From assembly GCF_022267535.1 (NCBI RefSeq), contig NZ_JAHNZV010000004.1:40188-104187 (forward strand): 64,000 nt of DNA, written 5' to 3'. Of the stretch, positions 9,701-18,448 are shown piece by piece; positions within the stretch are counted from its first letter, which is position 1, and every line of letters begins with the position of its first letter. The notes beneath the pieces were generated by a model. That model was not told the DNA's origin, made no database searches, and saw only the letters and a program-made list of their open reading frames with translations. The position numbers and the translations under genes were made by a program. Source of the DNA: Psychromonas antarctica (GTDB lineage: Bacteria > Pseudomonadota > Gammaproteobacteria > Enterobacterales > Psychromonadaceae).

Positions 9701-10950
9701 TGCGCCTTAGAACACAATATTCAATCGCTATGGTGCTTCTTATCGGCATAGCCGTCACTTTCATGTCTGCTATTTTATTTTACCAGTTTAGTAAAAACGC
9801 CAGAGTTCAACAGACAGTCAGTACCGAAGCTATCTCTGACGCAATCATCCTGCAAATAATGAAGCGCGGCGAATTTATGACCAATTCTTTTTCGCGTTAT
9901 CTTGTCGATGATATTTACTATGAAAATCAAGCTAAAATAACACAAGCGCTACAGTCAAGTTTGACACAACAAGATCTCTTGTTTATTGAAATTTTTGATC
10001 CTAAGGGCTATATCATCAATGATGGCAGTGTTGAGTTATGGGCGTTTGGCAATCAGGTTAACGATCCACAGATGCTCAATGCGATTCGAAAATCAGATAA
10101 TATATATACACGTATTGAAGCGGATAAAGTGATCTTTGCACGCAGCATTAAAATTGACGACGAGGTTATCGCTGGGATCCATCTGGGTTTCTCTTTACTG
10201 TATATCCAAAAGGATATATCAAAGATGGAAAAGACCTTACAAAAGGAATTAACTGAGCTTAGTGAAAGGGATTTTCAAAAAAATATTTTCATCGTCATTG
10301 TCGCTTCCTTGCTGCTACTGATTGTCGGCATAATAATGGCAATATTCACCGCCAATAAATTAACACAGCCAATTCATCAACTTGCTCTGCATGCGCGAAA
10401 AGCAGGCAAGGGGGATCACCTGAATAGAATTGAGCTTAACCGCTCCGATGAGCTAGGCCAACTGGCCGCCATCTTTAATAAAATGAATCGTCGTTTACTT
10501 AAAAATAAAAAAGAAATCCATTATCAAGCTTTTCACGATCACCTGACCGGGCTCGCCAATCGGAATATGTTTAACAAATATATTAATGAGACCCTGCAAC
10601 AAGCCGCAAATCAGAAAAAACAAGTGACGGTCTTGTTTTTAGATCTAGATGGTTTTAAAGCGATTAATGATACGTTTGGCCATGAAGTTGGTGATAAGCT
10701 GCTGATTGTTATAGCTGAGCGCTTTAACGCCGTGATTCGTAAACAAGATAGTATCAAGTTCGCAGAGCTGCCCAACAATATGCTGGTTTCACGTATTGGC
10801 GGTGATGAATTTACCATAGTATTGCAGGACATTGGAGAAAAACAGATTGTCTCGCAGATTGCCAGCCGCATTATACGGTCAATCGCTTCTCCAATAGAGT
10901 TAAGTGGAGAACAGCTGAATATTGGTGTCAGTATTGGTATTAGTATCTAG
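9700..10950 (+). CDS. HAMP-GGDEF diguanylate cyclase, interrupted by an in-frame amber codon
   Basis: A membrane cyclase with TM1 at about residues 8-30, a periplasmic sensor region to about 190, TM2 at 193-215, a HAMP domain (TANKLTQPIHQL to NKMNRRL) and a GGDEF domain with an intact RIGGDEF motif. The frame stops at TAG 10948-10950 after GVSIGISI. The same frame then continues as PEDGGDVDTLIKNADSAMYQ up to TAA at 11056-11058, exactly the missing end of a GGDEF domain. As read, the product is 416 residues instead of 452 and lacks the last helices. Causes could be a point mutation (TAT/TAC to TAG), a sequencing error or readthrough. It is translationally coupled to the PhnD-like gene. Confidence 0.85.
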   Translation: MRLRTQYSIAMVLLIGIAVTFMSAILFYQFSKNARVQQTVSTEAISDAIILQIMKRGEFMTNSFSRYLVDDIYYENQAKITQALQSSLTQQDLLFIEIFDPKGYIINDGSVELWAFGNQVNDPQMLNAIRKSDNIYTRIEADKVIFARSIKIDDEVIAGIHLGFSLLYIQKDISKMEKTLQKELTELSERDFQKNIFIVIVASLLLLIVGIIMAIFTANKLTQPIHQLALHARKAGKGDHLNRIELNRSDELGQLAAIFNKMNRRLLKNKKEIHYQAFHDHLTGLANRNMFNKYINETLQQAANQKKQVTVLFLDLDGFKAINDTFGHEVGDKLLIVIAERFNAVIRKQDSIKFAELPNNMLVSRIGGDEFTIVLQDIGEKQIVSQIASRIIRSIASPIELSGEQLNIGVSIGISI

Positions 10951-11054
10951 CCGGAAGATGGCGGTGATGTCGATACTTTGATTAAAAATGCAGACAGTGC
11001 AATGTATCAAGCAAAAAATAAAGGCAAAGGATGTTATGCCTTTTTTAAGCAAAC

Positions 11055-11861
11055 TTAATCATAACTCTTGTACGGATCGATGCCCATAAGATCGCCATGA
11101 ATAAACTGATAATCCAGCAAACGTTTTAATTTTTTATTACAAATGACTTTGTGCAGCACCTTAGTTTGGGTGTTTAATTTCGGCTTATCCAGACCTAATG
11201 CCAAAGCATTATATGTATAAAAAGTCGCTTTACTGGGATGCGTATCCGCGCAGCCATTTAACGTTTCTCCCCAGCATCTATTTTTAATAATCAGCCCGAT
11301 AATGGCCAAACAATCATCAAGATGAATAAGATTTGCGGGGGCATTAGGAAAACCAATCACTTTATCAGTTTGCTTGGTCGCAATAAAAAATCGCCCCGGA
11401 TGTCGTTTACCACCGATCAAGCCAGCAAAGCGTAAAAGCGTGGTTTGAAAATGTCTGTTATTTTGCAACAAAGATTCAATCATTAACAATGGATGGGTGG
11501 ACTGCTGTAAATTGTCGGACTCTTTGCAAGGCAAGGTTTGCTCAGGGTAAACGGATGTTGAACTAATAAATAAAACCTGTTTAACCGCTGATATTTCAAT
11601 CTCTGCAATCAAGTTTTTAAATGCGGCAATATTTTTGCTGGTGATATTAATTATCAATATATCAGACAGTAAAAAGTCTTGTATATTATCAGGCAAATTT
11701 TCAATATCGATTTGAAAAGGTTGTAAACCAGCCTCAGCCAAGCATCGCATTTTGCCTGCACTGCGGGTTGAAATTTTAACTACCGCAAACTCAGCCGACA
11801 ATCTTTGTGCGACAGGTAAGCCCAACCAACCACTGCCTAAGATACTGATGCTGTTATTCAT
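11055..11861 (-). CDS. NAD(P)-binding SDR-type epimerase-like protein (YeeZ-like)
   Basis: A 268-residue Rossmann protein. The nucleotide-binding motif GSGWLGLPVA is at residues 9-18, and an extended-SDR strand with LFISSTSVYPEQ lies near residue 97. The overall form resembles the YeeZ family of NAD-dependent epimerase/dehydratase-like proteins of uncertain reaction. I see no obvious YxxxK catalytic pair. Its 3' end overlaps by 4 bp the ancestral end of the convergent cyclase gene. A DUF1289 gene lies 19 bp upstream and probably shares its transcript. Confidence 0.8.
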   Translation of the reverse strand: MNNSISILGSGWLGLPVAQRLSAEFAVVKISTRSAGKMRCLAEAGLQPFQIDIENLPDNIQDFLLSDILIINITSKNIAAFKNLIAEIEISAVKQVLFISSTSVYPEQTLPCKESDNLQQSTHPLLMIESLLQNNRHFQTTLLRFAGLIGGKRHPGRFFIATKQTDKVIGFPNAPANLIHLDDCLAIIGLIIKNRCWGETLNGCADTHPSKATFYTYNALALGLDKPKLNTQTKVLHKVICNKKLKRLLDYQFIHGDLMGIDPYKSYD

Positions 11862-11880
11862 CTTTCACCCCAATAGGTTA

Positions 11881-12096
11881 TTATTTAGCGTTTAAATCGG
11901 CTAGAGCCTGCCATTTATTCTGTGCCGATAACTGCGCGTTGTGACGTGTTTCGGTTAAAGTTAAGATCGCACTTTTTTGCGCGTCAGAAGAGTCCTGCCA
12001 CTGCAATATTTCCGTTAGACTACGCCAACAACCAATACAGATATCGTTATTATTCAGGCAACAGTTACGTATGCAGGGAGAATCCACTTTAGTCAT
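11881..12096 (-). CDS. DUF1289 family Cys-rich small protein
   Basis: A 71-residue protein with the DUF1289 signature: SPCIRNCCLNNNDICIGC followed by WRSLTEILQW. The conserved cysteines suggest metal or Fe-S binding; function is not established. It lies just upstream of the SDR gene in the same direction. Confidence 0.85.
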   Translation of the reverse strand: MTKVDSPCIRNCCLNNNDICIGCWRSLTEILQWQDSSDAQKSAILTLTETRHNAQLSAQNKWQALADLNAK

Positions 12097-12224
12097 TAGT
12101 ACCTCTATAAATGGCTGGGATGAGGTTTAATTGGTCGACCTATTGCTATTGCCTTTAATGATAACAAAGATTACGTTAAACTCCTTTTAAATTAACAAAC
12201 TGATAACAAAAGAAGAGGTTTTCC

Positions 12225-12581
12225 ATGTTTATTATTCGTTGGCTGTTAGGCCGTATCATTTTATTACTTAATTTTATCTTTAGCCCGAAAAAACTAAAGC
12301 GCACAGAATCAGCACAAGCAGAGATAGATCTGCAAACAAAATCACTGCAGCTCTATCAATATCAAGCCTGTCCTTTTTGTGTCAAAGTACGCAGATCATT
12401 GCGTCGTCAGGGGCTAAACATTGTCATCGTCGATGCCAAGCAGGCTGATAATAAAAAGGTATTGCAGAGCCAAGCGGGAAAAATACAAGTGCCCTGCTTA
12501 CGCATAGAGGAAAACAATAAGGTCACTTGGCTCTATGAGTCATCGGCAATTATCGATTATTTAACTAATCGTTTTGCTTAA
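12225..12581 (+). CDS. membrane-anchored glutaredoxin-like protein
   Basis: A 118-residue protein with an N-terminal hydrophobic anchor (about residues 4-19) and a thioredoxin-fold glutaredoxin domain. The active site is CPFC at about residues 49-52, the cis-Pro loop is VPCL, and a C-terminal YESSAIIDYL helix resembles the GST/glutaredoxin pattern. A thiol-disulphide role at the cytoplasmic face of the membrane is likely. AGAAGAGG gives a ribosome-binding site. The gene is monocistronic by position. Confidence 0.85.
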   Translation: MFIIRWLLGRIILLLNFIFSPKKLKRTESAQAEIDLQTKSLQLYQYQACPFCVKVRRSLRRQGLNIVIVDAKQADNKKVLQSQAGKIQVPCLRIEENNKVTWLYESSAIIDYLTNRFA

Positions 12582-12634
12582 GCAATACCGGTCAAGAACC
12601 CAATTAGCGGAAATCAACAGAGATAGCGGTAAAA

Positions 12635-13153
12635 CTAATGCCGCCCTTTAATCATCCCTCGCAGGTAACGCTTGCCAGTTATTTTGGACATCACAATAAC
12701 CGCTATCACATGGTAAATTACCGCAATAAAAGTCATATTAACAGCAAACTCATGTACTTCTTTTACCCAATCTTCACCCCATAACAGATCTGTTCCCATC
12801 GCCCAACCGCTTAAACAGATAAGTAGTAGACTGCCCCATAAAAACCAAACCATTAAGGCTCCCGCAGGATTGTGACCATCATGATTATCTTGCTTAGTTT
12901 TACGTAGTTCTTTTAGATGGGTTATAGCAGCTGGAAATGAAGGTAAAAAACGTGTTAACCGAGCTGGAGACTGAACAACACATCCCCATAATAAGCGTAT
13001 TACGATCAAGCCAAGCAGGGTATAACCAACCCATTGATGAATATCACTACCTTCTTCAGTGAACAGATAATTACTAAAAAAGAGTGCTGCGACTCCCCAA
13101 TGAGTGAAGCGCACCAGCAAGTCCCATCCAGATTGTTTCACTAATTGTTTCAT
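12635..13153 (-). CDS. cytochrome b561-family membrane protein
   Basis: A 172-residue integral membrane protein with four hydrophobic segments and histidines placed as haem ligands (RFTHWGV near residue 16, DIHQWVGY near 38, VHEFAVN near 135 and YHVIAV near 147). It matches the bacterial b561 di-haem type that moves electrons within the inner membrane. Its start overlaps the stop of an exported PepSY-like gene (TAATG), so the two are coupled. The redox partner is not evident. Confidence 0.88.
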   Translation of the reverse strand: MKQLVKQSGWDLLVRFTHWGVAALFFSNYLFTEEGSDIHQWVGYTLLGLIVIRLLWGCVVQSPARLTRFLPSFPAAITHLKELRKTKQDNHDGHNPAGALMVWFLWGSLLLICLSGWAMGTDLLWGEDWVKEVHEFAVNMTFIAVIYHVIAVIVMSKITGKRYLRGMIKGRH

Positions 13154-13419
13154 TACTCTCTCTCTTCTTTAATTACACTCATATCGGTCGGATTAAAGTA
13201 AATTTCAACCCGTTTGCCATTACTGTCATGGCCATATAACTCATAACAGTTAGTCGACGTTTTTTTAAATTTTTTGATAGTATAACCTTGATCGACTATT
13301 TGTTGTTTGGCCGTTGCAAATGGCATCCACTGTGTTTCTGGCATTTGTGTACATTGTGGATCGGCATAACTGTAAGAGGCGATAAAAAGTAGTGGTAATA
13401 ACAATAATTTTTTTGACAT
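13153..13419 (-). CDS. exported PepSY-like domain protein
   Basis: An 88-residue periplasmic protein with a signal peptide (residues 1-20, ending SYSYA) and one small PepSY-like domain that includes YELYGHDSNGKRVEIYFNP. I chose ATG 13419, which has GGAG upstream; the TTG at 13452 would add an unlikely leader. It is translationally coupled to the b561 cytochrome gene. Small PepSY proteins often accompany b561-type cytochromes, so a shared redox function in the periplasm is plausible. Confidence 0.82.
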   Translation of the reverse strand: MSKKLLLLPLLFIASYSYADPQCTQMPETQWMPFATAKQQIVDQGYTIKKFKKTSTNCYELYGHDSNGKRVEIYFNPTDMSVIKEERE

Positions 13420-13582
13420 GGTAGGCTCCAAACTCTGTAATAGGGTTAACAAGTTGTTAACGTTGTCTATTATCAGCGTTATTTCTTAACAGAAGCTTAA
13501 ATAAAATCCACTTCCAGTTTATTTCTCACTGCCAAGCGGTATTATTGTGCTTAATCTATTTCCTATTATTTCCCACTGCGCA

Positions 13583-15502
13583 CTAATGATGATGACTTTT
13601 TAGTAAACTTTGCGGTATTAATTCAGCAATAAAACGGCGCGCACCACGGCGTAATAAAGAGCTGAAATATAAGAGTAATATAATCGTTAAACTGCCTATA
13701 TTCCACCAACTATAAGCCGTATCCGGCTGCGCTAACCAAGGCAGTGAAATTACATCGATATATTGATTAAGTGCTAAACCAATCAAAAAAGCACCACCTA
13801 ACATCAACATTGCTAAACTGATTGCAGCAAAAATACCCTGCTGCTGTTTGAATGTTTGCAAAAATTCCAGACTAATGGTTGGAGCGATAAGTAAGAAAGC
13901 GATCGCAGCTCCCGGCGATAAGCCTGCTATGAGTAAAACAGCAATCACAGGGGTAATACCCGTTGCGCACAATGATAATGGCAATGCAACGATAATCATC
14001 ACCAGTATTTGCAACCACAAAGCCTGATCAAAAAACGCCCAAGCAGGTGTTGCAGAGAGTGTCGCGGCCAGTGTCCAACCGAGTAACACCCATGGTGCGG
14101 TATGATCAAGCTGATGTTGATACCCCTGCCGGATGGCATTGATAAATCGAGAGGTTGATTTTTCTCCCTGCCCACTTATCGTCAGCGCTGCACAAGGGGC
14201 TGTTGTGAAGTGGCGTCCTAATAACCAAGCGACAGCACATGCAAAAACAGTCGCCAAAGCGATACGTAGTAGCAGCATCTGCACGCCCAACAGGGGCAGA
14301 GAGATAAGTAGCGCATCAAAACCGATAATCGGTGCTGCAATTAAAAAAGCGGTCGCAAAGGTTTGGCTCGCCCCCATATCCAATAATTGCTGATGCATTT
14401 TACGGGCAGAGGGTGAACAAACAGGTAAAGGTAAACCATAAAGAACCCCTTTTAAGCTGTCTTTTAAAAAAGATTGGCTGTTTTGTTGAGGCAGTATGGC
14501 GAATTTGGGTTTGAAGTAATGCATTAATCCACTTAACAGATATGCAAGCAGTAACATCGGCGCGCTGTGCAAGGCTATATTAGTAAAATTTAGCAGTGTT
14601 AATGCGGTCTCGTGGCTTTGATGATTTACCGCATCACCAAGCTGCTGATGATCGTCGTCCATCTCCTCTTGATGTAGGGGCATACTCAGCGCTTGAGAAT
14701 CATCTTGTACTGCGGTTAGCAGCGTATCACTGTTTTGTAATGCCATTGAGTGAACAATTTCAGTACTATTATCATGACTATCCTCAATATAACCTAGCCA
14801 ATGCGGTAGAAGCACAGAAGCTAATACAATCACACCTAACAAACTACCAATTCCTGCTGCGTATCTATTTTCGTTGCTTGTCTCGTGCGCACTATGAACG
14901 TGAGCATGGCCGTGTAGATAAGGGCGATGCAGCACAACATGCATAATAGATCCCATCACAAAGGCTTGAAACCAAGCTAACCATTGCCCATCCAGTTGTA
15001 ACAGTGAGTCACCCGCTAATAGTCCACCGCCTAATGTTGCAGCAGACATGGTCAGTAAAATAGCGAGCGGTAATAACCGTCCATACTGAGGACGTAATAA
15101 CCACCAAATCGTTAAGCCCACCGGGAAACGGTGCAATAACACACCAATAGCAAGTAACCAGCCAGTATGATCAGCTTCAGAAACGATTAAAGCGGAGCCA
15201 TCAATGCTGGCATGCAAAACTAAACCCAGTACGCCTAAGAACAGGGTTGTCTGATGTGCTTGATGTGCCGCTCTATGAAAGTATTTCTCTATCCAGCTGG
15301 GTGCAAGCATACCCATGGCCATCAGCAATAACACCATGAATCCGCCTGTGTGCAGGATTTCAGGCAGGATATGCAAAAAGACTAGGCCAGAAATAGTGAC
15401 GAAAATAAAAGCATCAAGTAGATCCAGCCAACCGGGTTGGCGCTGAAATAAGCGGTAGGTAATTGGGCCGAGAAAAAGTGCAAAAATACTTAATAACAAC
15501 AT
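13583..15502 (-). CDS. putative metal permease: ZIP-like N-terminal half and ArsP/DUF318-like C-terminal half
   Basis: A 639-residue polytopic membrane protein. The first ~210 residues carry degenerate ZIP metal-transporter motifs, HASIDG in one helix and HRFPVG in the next. A His-rich loop follows (HGHAHVHSAHE, then acidic/His segments near residue 270). The C-terminal ~330 residues resemble the permease family DUF318 (GLPLPVCSPSAR, then AFLIAAPIIGFDAL). The protein ends KSHHH. A perfect TGTTATA-T-TATAACA palindrome of Zur-box type lies 28 bp upstream of the start. Zinc or another divalent metal is the likely substrate; the direction of transport is unclear. Family assignment of both halves is from motif recall. 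Confidence 0.65.
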   Translation of the reverse strand: MLLLSIFALFLGPITYRLFQRQPGWLDLLDAFIFVTISGLVFLHILPEILHTGGFMVLLLMAMGMLAPSWIEKYFHRAAHQAHQTTLFLGVLGLVLHASIDGSALIVSEADHTGWLLAIGVLLHRFPVGLTIWWLLRPQYGRLLPLAILLTMSAATLGGGLLAGDSLLQLDGQWLAWFQAFVMGSIMHVVLHRPYLHGHAHVHSAHETSNENRYAAGIGSLLGVIVLASVLLPHWLGYIEDSHDNSTEIVHSMALQNSDTLLTAVQDDSQALSMPLHQEEMDDDHQQLGDAVNHQSHETALTLLNFTNIALHSAPMLLLAYLLSGLMHYFKPKFAILPQQNSQSFLKDSLKGVLYGLPLPVCSPSARKMHQQLLDMGASQTFATAFLIAAPIIGFDALLISLPLLGVQMLLLRIALATVFACAVAWLLGRHFTTAPCAALTISGQGEKSTSRFINAIRQGYQHQLDHTAPWVLLGWTLAATLSATPAWAFFDQALWLQILVMIIVALPLSLCATGITPVIAVLLIAGLSPGAAIAFLLIAPTISLEFLQTFKQQQGIFAAISLAMLMLGGAFLIGLALNQYIDVISLPWLAQPDTAYSWWNIGSLTIILLLYFSSLLRRGARRFIAELIPQSLLKSHHH

Positions 15503-15529
15503 TAAAATAGTCTCAATAAATTTCTATTT

Positions 15530-15544
15530 TGTTATATTATAACA
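15530..15544. promoter_or_regulatory. Zur-like operator
   Basis: A perfect 7-1-7 palindrome (TGTTATA T TATAACA) that matches all 15 positions of the core of the gammaproteobacterial Zur consensus. It lies 28 bp upstream of the metal-permease start, a position suited to repression. Regulation by Zur is inferred. Confidence 0.6.
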
Positions 15545-15568
15545 CCTCAAGGAGGTTGACTATTTTTA

Positions 15569-16807
15569 TCAGATATTATTATCTTGGTGACTATCACGGT
15601 CCCCACTAAGTGAAGAGTGTCTCGGCAAAAACACTGAAATGCCAGCAGCGATAGCGATAAAAAACGAGGCAACGAGCAAACAGGCACTTAAACCAAAACT
15701 AACAAATACCCAGCCCGAAAGTAGCGTGCCGATTAACCGACCCAGTGCATTGGCCATATAATAGAAACCAATATCCAGCGAGACCCCCTCTCTCTGTGCA
15801 TAACTGACAATCAGATAGCTGTGCAATGAAGAGTTGATAGCGAAAAGCGCGCCAAAGAGGAACAAACCTGCGATAAACAACGCGCTAGAAAATTGCAGCG
15901 AAAGAGCCACCAGCAAAGGGGTAACAGCTAACGCTATTGCCCATCCAACGGCACTTTTACCATCGGGCAGTCGCCCTGATTTTTTACCTGTAAAATAGGG
16001 GGTGATAGATTGAATGCCACCATAAAAAACTATCCACAGGGCGATTAAACCACCGACCGTCCAGGCGTTCCAGCCAAAGGTTTCACTGAGATAAACAGGT
16101 AACGCAACCACAAACCAGACATCACGCGAAGCAAACAGAAATAGACGCGCCGCAGAGAGAATATTAACACTGGCGCTTTTGGAAAATAATTCAGTGAATT
16201 TAACTTTGCGTTTGACCCTACCGAGATCTTTTTTAAGCAAGAGTAGACTTAAACAGAAAACCACCAGCAAACCAGCCGCCATTAATAACATCGCACTTTG
16301 AAAGCCAACGAGTGTCAGCAGTAGTCCGCCTAAAAAGAAGCCAACCCCTTTCAGGGTGTTTTTTGAGCCTGTTAAAATAGCCACCCATTTATATAACGTA
16401 TCCTGTTGGTGATCACTTACAAACAGTTTAATCGCACTTTTAGCACTCATTTTATTAAGATCTTTGGCGATACCTGACAAGGCTTGCGCGAACATCACCC
16501 AGGGAATAATCAGCCATTCACCGGGAACGGTTAACATTAGCAGGGCAATCACCTGCATCAGCAGCCCCACATTCATGGTGCGATTAAGCCCAACACGCGC
16601 CCCCAGCCATCCCCCTAAAAGATTAGTCAGCACACCAAAAAACTCATAAAACAGGAATAGAAAAGCGACCTCTAGCGCGCTATAACCTAGCTGATGAAAA
16701 TACAATACAACCAGCATGCGCAGGGCACCGTCGGTTAGCGTAAACGCCCAGTAATTGGCCGTAATAACGCAATATTGCTTTAATTCAGCAGATAAATTAT
16801 TAAACAT
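15569..16807 (-). CDS. arsJ: ArsJ organoarsenical (1-arseno-3-phosphoglycerate) efflux MFS transporter
   Basis: A 412-residue major-facilitator protein with about twelve hydrophobic segments. The sequence resembles ArsJ (features recalled: ANYWAFTLTDGALRMLVVL at the N-terminus and GIAKDLNKMSAKSAIK near residue 112). ArsJ exports 1-arseno-3-phosphoglycerate, the unstable product that GAPDH forms from arsenate and glyceraldehyde-3-phosphate. The dedicated GAPDH gene lies 6 bp upstream in the same operon, which makes this assignment strong. Confidence 0.92.
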   Translation of the reverse strand: MFNNLSAELKQYCVITANYWAFTLTDGALRMLVVLYFHQLGYSALEVAFLFLFYEFFGVLTNLLGGWLGARVGLNRTMNVGLLMQVIALLMLTVPGEWLIIPWVMFAQALSGIAKDLNKMSAKSAIKLFVSDHQQDTLYKWVAILTGSKNTLKGVGFFLGGLLLTLVGFQSAMLLMAAGLLVVFCLSLLLLKKDLGRVKRKVKFTELFSKSASVNILSAARLFLFASRDVWFVVALPVYLSETFGWNAWTVGGLIALWIVFYGGIQSITPYFTGKKSGRLPDGKSAVGWAIALAVTPLLVALSLQFSSALFIAGLFLFGALFAINSSLHSYLIVSYAQREGVSLDIGFYYMANALGRLIGTLLSGWVFVSFGLSACLLVASFFIAIAAGISVFLPRHSSLSGDRDSHQDNNI

Positions 16808-16813
16808 CAGGGG

Positions 16814-17821
16814 TTACTTATCTGCTCGGCCAACTAAGCGTACTAATTCCGCAGTGCGTGTTGCATAACCCATTTCGTTATCATACCAAGCATATATTTT
16901 TACCATGCGAGCCCCCACCACCATCGTCGAGAGAGCATCGACAATAGTCGAGCGTTGATCGCCTCGATAGTCGATAGAAACCAAGGGTTTCTCTTCAAAA
17001 CCTAAAATACCTTGGAGTTCGTTTTCAGAAGCACTTTTGAGTAATGCATTAACTTCTGCAATATTTGTATCGCGGCTAACATCAATGACAATATCGGTTA
17101 ACGATGCATTAGCGAGAGGGACGCGTACAGCATGCCCATCAATGCGATCTTTAAGCTCTGGAAATATCTCCACAATCGCTTTGGCGGAGCCAGTGGTAGT
17201 GGGAATCAAACTCATGCCACATGCACGGGCGCGGCGCAAATCTTTGTGTGGCGCATCTAAAATAGTCTGCGTATTGGTGAGATTATGAATAGTGGTAAAA
17301 CAGACCTGTTCAATACCTAACTTCTCATTAATTACTTTAATAACAGGCGCAAGACAATTAGTGGTACAAGAAGCGGCTGTCACAATTCGGTGTTTGTTCG
17401 GCTCAAAAATATGCTCGTTAACACCGACCACAATATTGGCTATGGCAGCATCTTTTACTGGAGCAGATACCACCACGCGTTTTACCCCTTGAGTTAAATA
17501 GCGTTGCAGCAGCGTAGGATCGCGGTGAACACCCGTTGCTTCAATGACCACATCGCAATCGGACCAATCGACGGCGTCAATGTCGCTTTGCTGTGTGCAT
17601 TTTATTTTATGCTTGCCGATAATAATATGATTATCACAAGCGTTAACCTGATGCCCCCAACGCCCCTGCACTGAATCAAATTCAAGAAGATGCGCCAGTG
17701 TTTGTGCATCGCCAGCGCAATCATTAACTAACACAAACTCGATATCGCTCCAATCATAAGCAGCGCGCATCAGTAAACGGCCGATTCTACCAAAACCGTT
17801 AATTCCGACTTTAATGGTCAT
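16814..17821 (-). CDS. ArsJ-associated glyceraldehyde-3-phosphate dehydrogenase
   Basis: A 335-residue GAPDH with NAD-binding GINGFGRIGRL at the N-terminus and the catalytic Cys in AASCTTNCLAP near residue 151. The usual HAYTNDQ segment after the active site is altered to HNLTNTQ, as recalled for ArsJ-linked paralogues. The C-terminal YDNEMGYATR motif is present. Its direct neighbour arsJ indicates a role in arsenate detoxification by forming 1-arseno-3-phosphoglycerate for export, rather than central glycolysis. It sits 12 bp after the phosphatase gene. Confidence 0.92.
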   Translation of the reverse strand: MTIKVGINGFGRIGRLLMRAAYDWSDIEFVLVNDCAGDAQTLAHLLEFDSVQGRWGHQVNACDNHIIIGKHKIKCTQQSDIDAVDWSDCDVVIEATGVHRDPTLLQRYLTQGVKRVVVSAPVKDAAIANIVVGVNEHIFEPNKHRIVTAASCTTNCLAPVIKVINEKLGIEQVCFTTIHNLTNTQTILDAPHKDLRRARACGMSLIPTTTGSAKAIVEIFPELKDRIDGHAVRVPLANASLTDIVIDVSRDTNIAEVNALLKSASENELQGILGFEEKPLVSIDYRGDQRSTIVDALSTMVVGARMVKIYAWYDNEMGYATRTAELVRLVGRADK

Positions 17822-17833
17822 TTTTTATATCCT

Positions 17834-18349
17834 TTATTGTGACTTGAGGCTTTGATCCAACGCGTTCAAATAATCGCGTTGGCAAACGTGTGTAAAAGCA
17901 TTCGCTCGAACAGCCTGAATACACGCCATTGTTGGTTCCATGCATTCACCACGCTGCAAAAGAATCTGCGCAGCAAGCAAACCGGTGCGCCCCGAGCCTC
18001 CTTTACAGTGAATGGCGATGCTTTTTCCTTGTGTAAGGAGACACTGCACTGCAGGTCCGGCGTTTTTCCAAGCTCGCAAAAACTCTGCTTCTGGAATATG
18101 ATCATCAACAATGGGTAGGTGAAACCAGCTCATCCCCTGCGCGATGACTGCTTCGCCAATCCCCGACAAACTGTTTTTTTCCAGCTCACTGTGCGTCATT
18201 AAAGTCAGCACCGCCTCAGCACCTGCTGCTTTTAGCTGTTCAAGAGAAGCAATCAGTGCTGCGCCTTTTGTACCGGGACAGGGCGTTAAAATTATTTTTG
18301 CCGCGCTGTCTGCAATGGGGATCGGGAAAATGGGATGTATGACTGACAT
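17834..18349 (-). CDS. dual-specificity/tyrosine phosphatase-like protein of the ars operon
   Basis: A 171-residue Cys-based phosphatase. The P-loop HCKGGSGRTG carries the CX5R signature near residue 115, with a general-acid region (VDDHIPEAEF) upstream. It resembles the CDKN3/dual-specificity type. It is the first gene of a three-gene unit with the GAPDH and arsJ, so a role in arsenate or phosphoester metabolism is inferred; arsenate reductases of the Acr2 type also descend from CX5R phosphatases. No arsR-like regulator lies beside it in the window. Confidence 0.8.
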   Translation of the reverse strand: MSVIHPIFPIPIADSAAKIILTPCPGTKGAALIASLEQLKAAGAEAVLTLMTHSELEKNSLSGIGEAVIAQGMSWFHLPIVDDHIPEAEFLRAWKNAGPAVQCLLTQGKSIAIHCKGGSGRTGLLAAQILLQRGECMEPTMACIQAVRANAFTHVCQRDYLNALDQSLKSQ

Positions 18350-18448
18350 TTTTTTACTCTTATAAAATCATAAATAGGCCATAAAAAGCAGCAGATAATC
18401 TCCTGCTCAGAGTTATGTTACCTCGGCTTTATTGCATTTTAATGACAA

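Noticed and set aside
14133..14946. Plus-strand ORFs inside the metal permease gene
   Set aside because: Antisense shadows of the long minus-strand coding frame with no start signals.
18350..18448. Possible terminator of the hem cluster (AGCAG/CTGCT, then T tract)
   Set aside because: Only a 5-bp stem with an 8-base loop; too weak to list.
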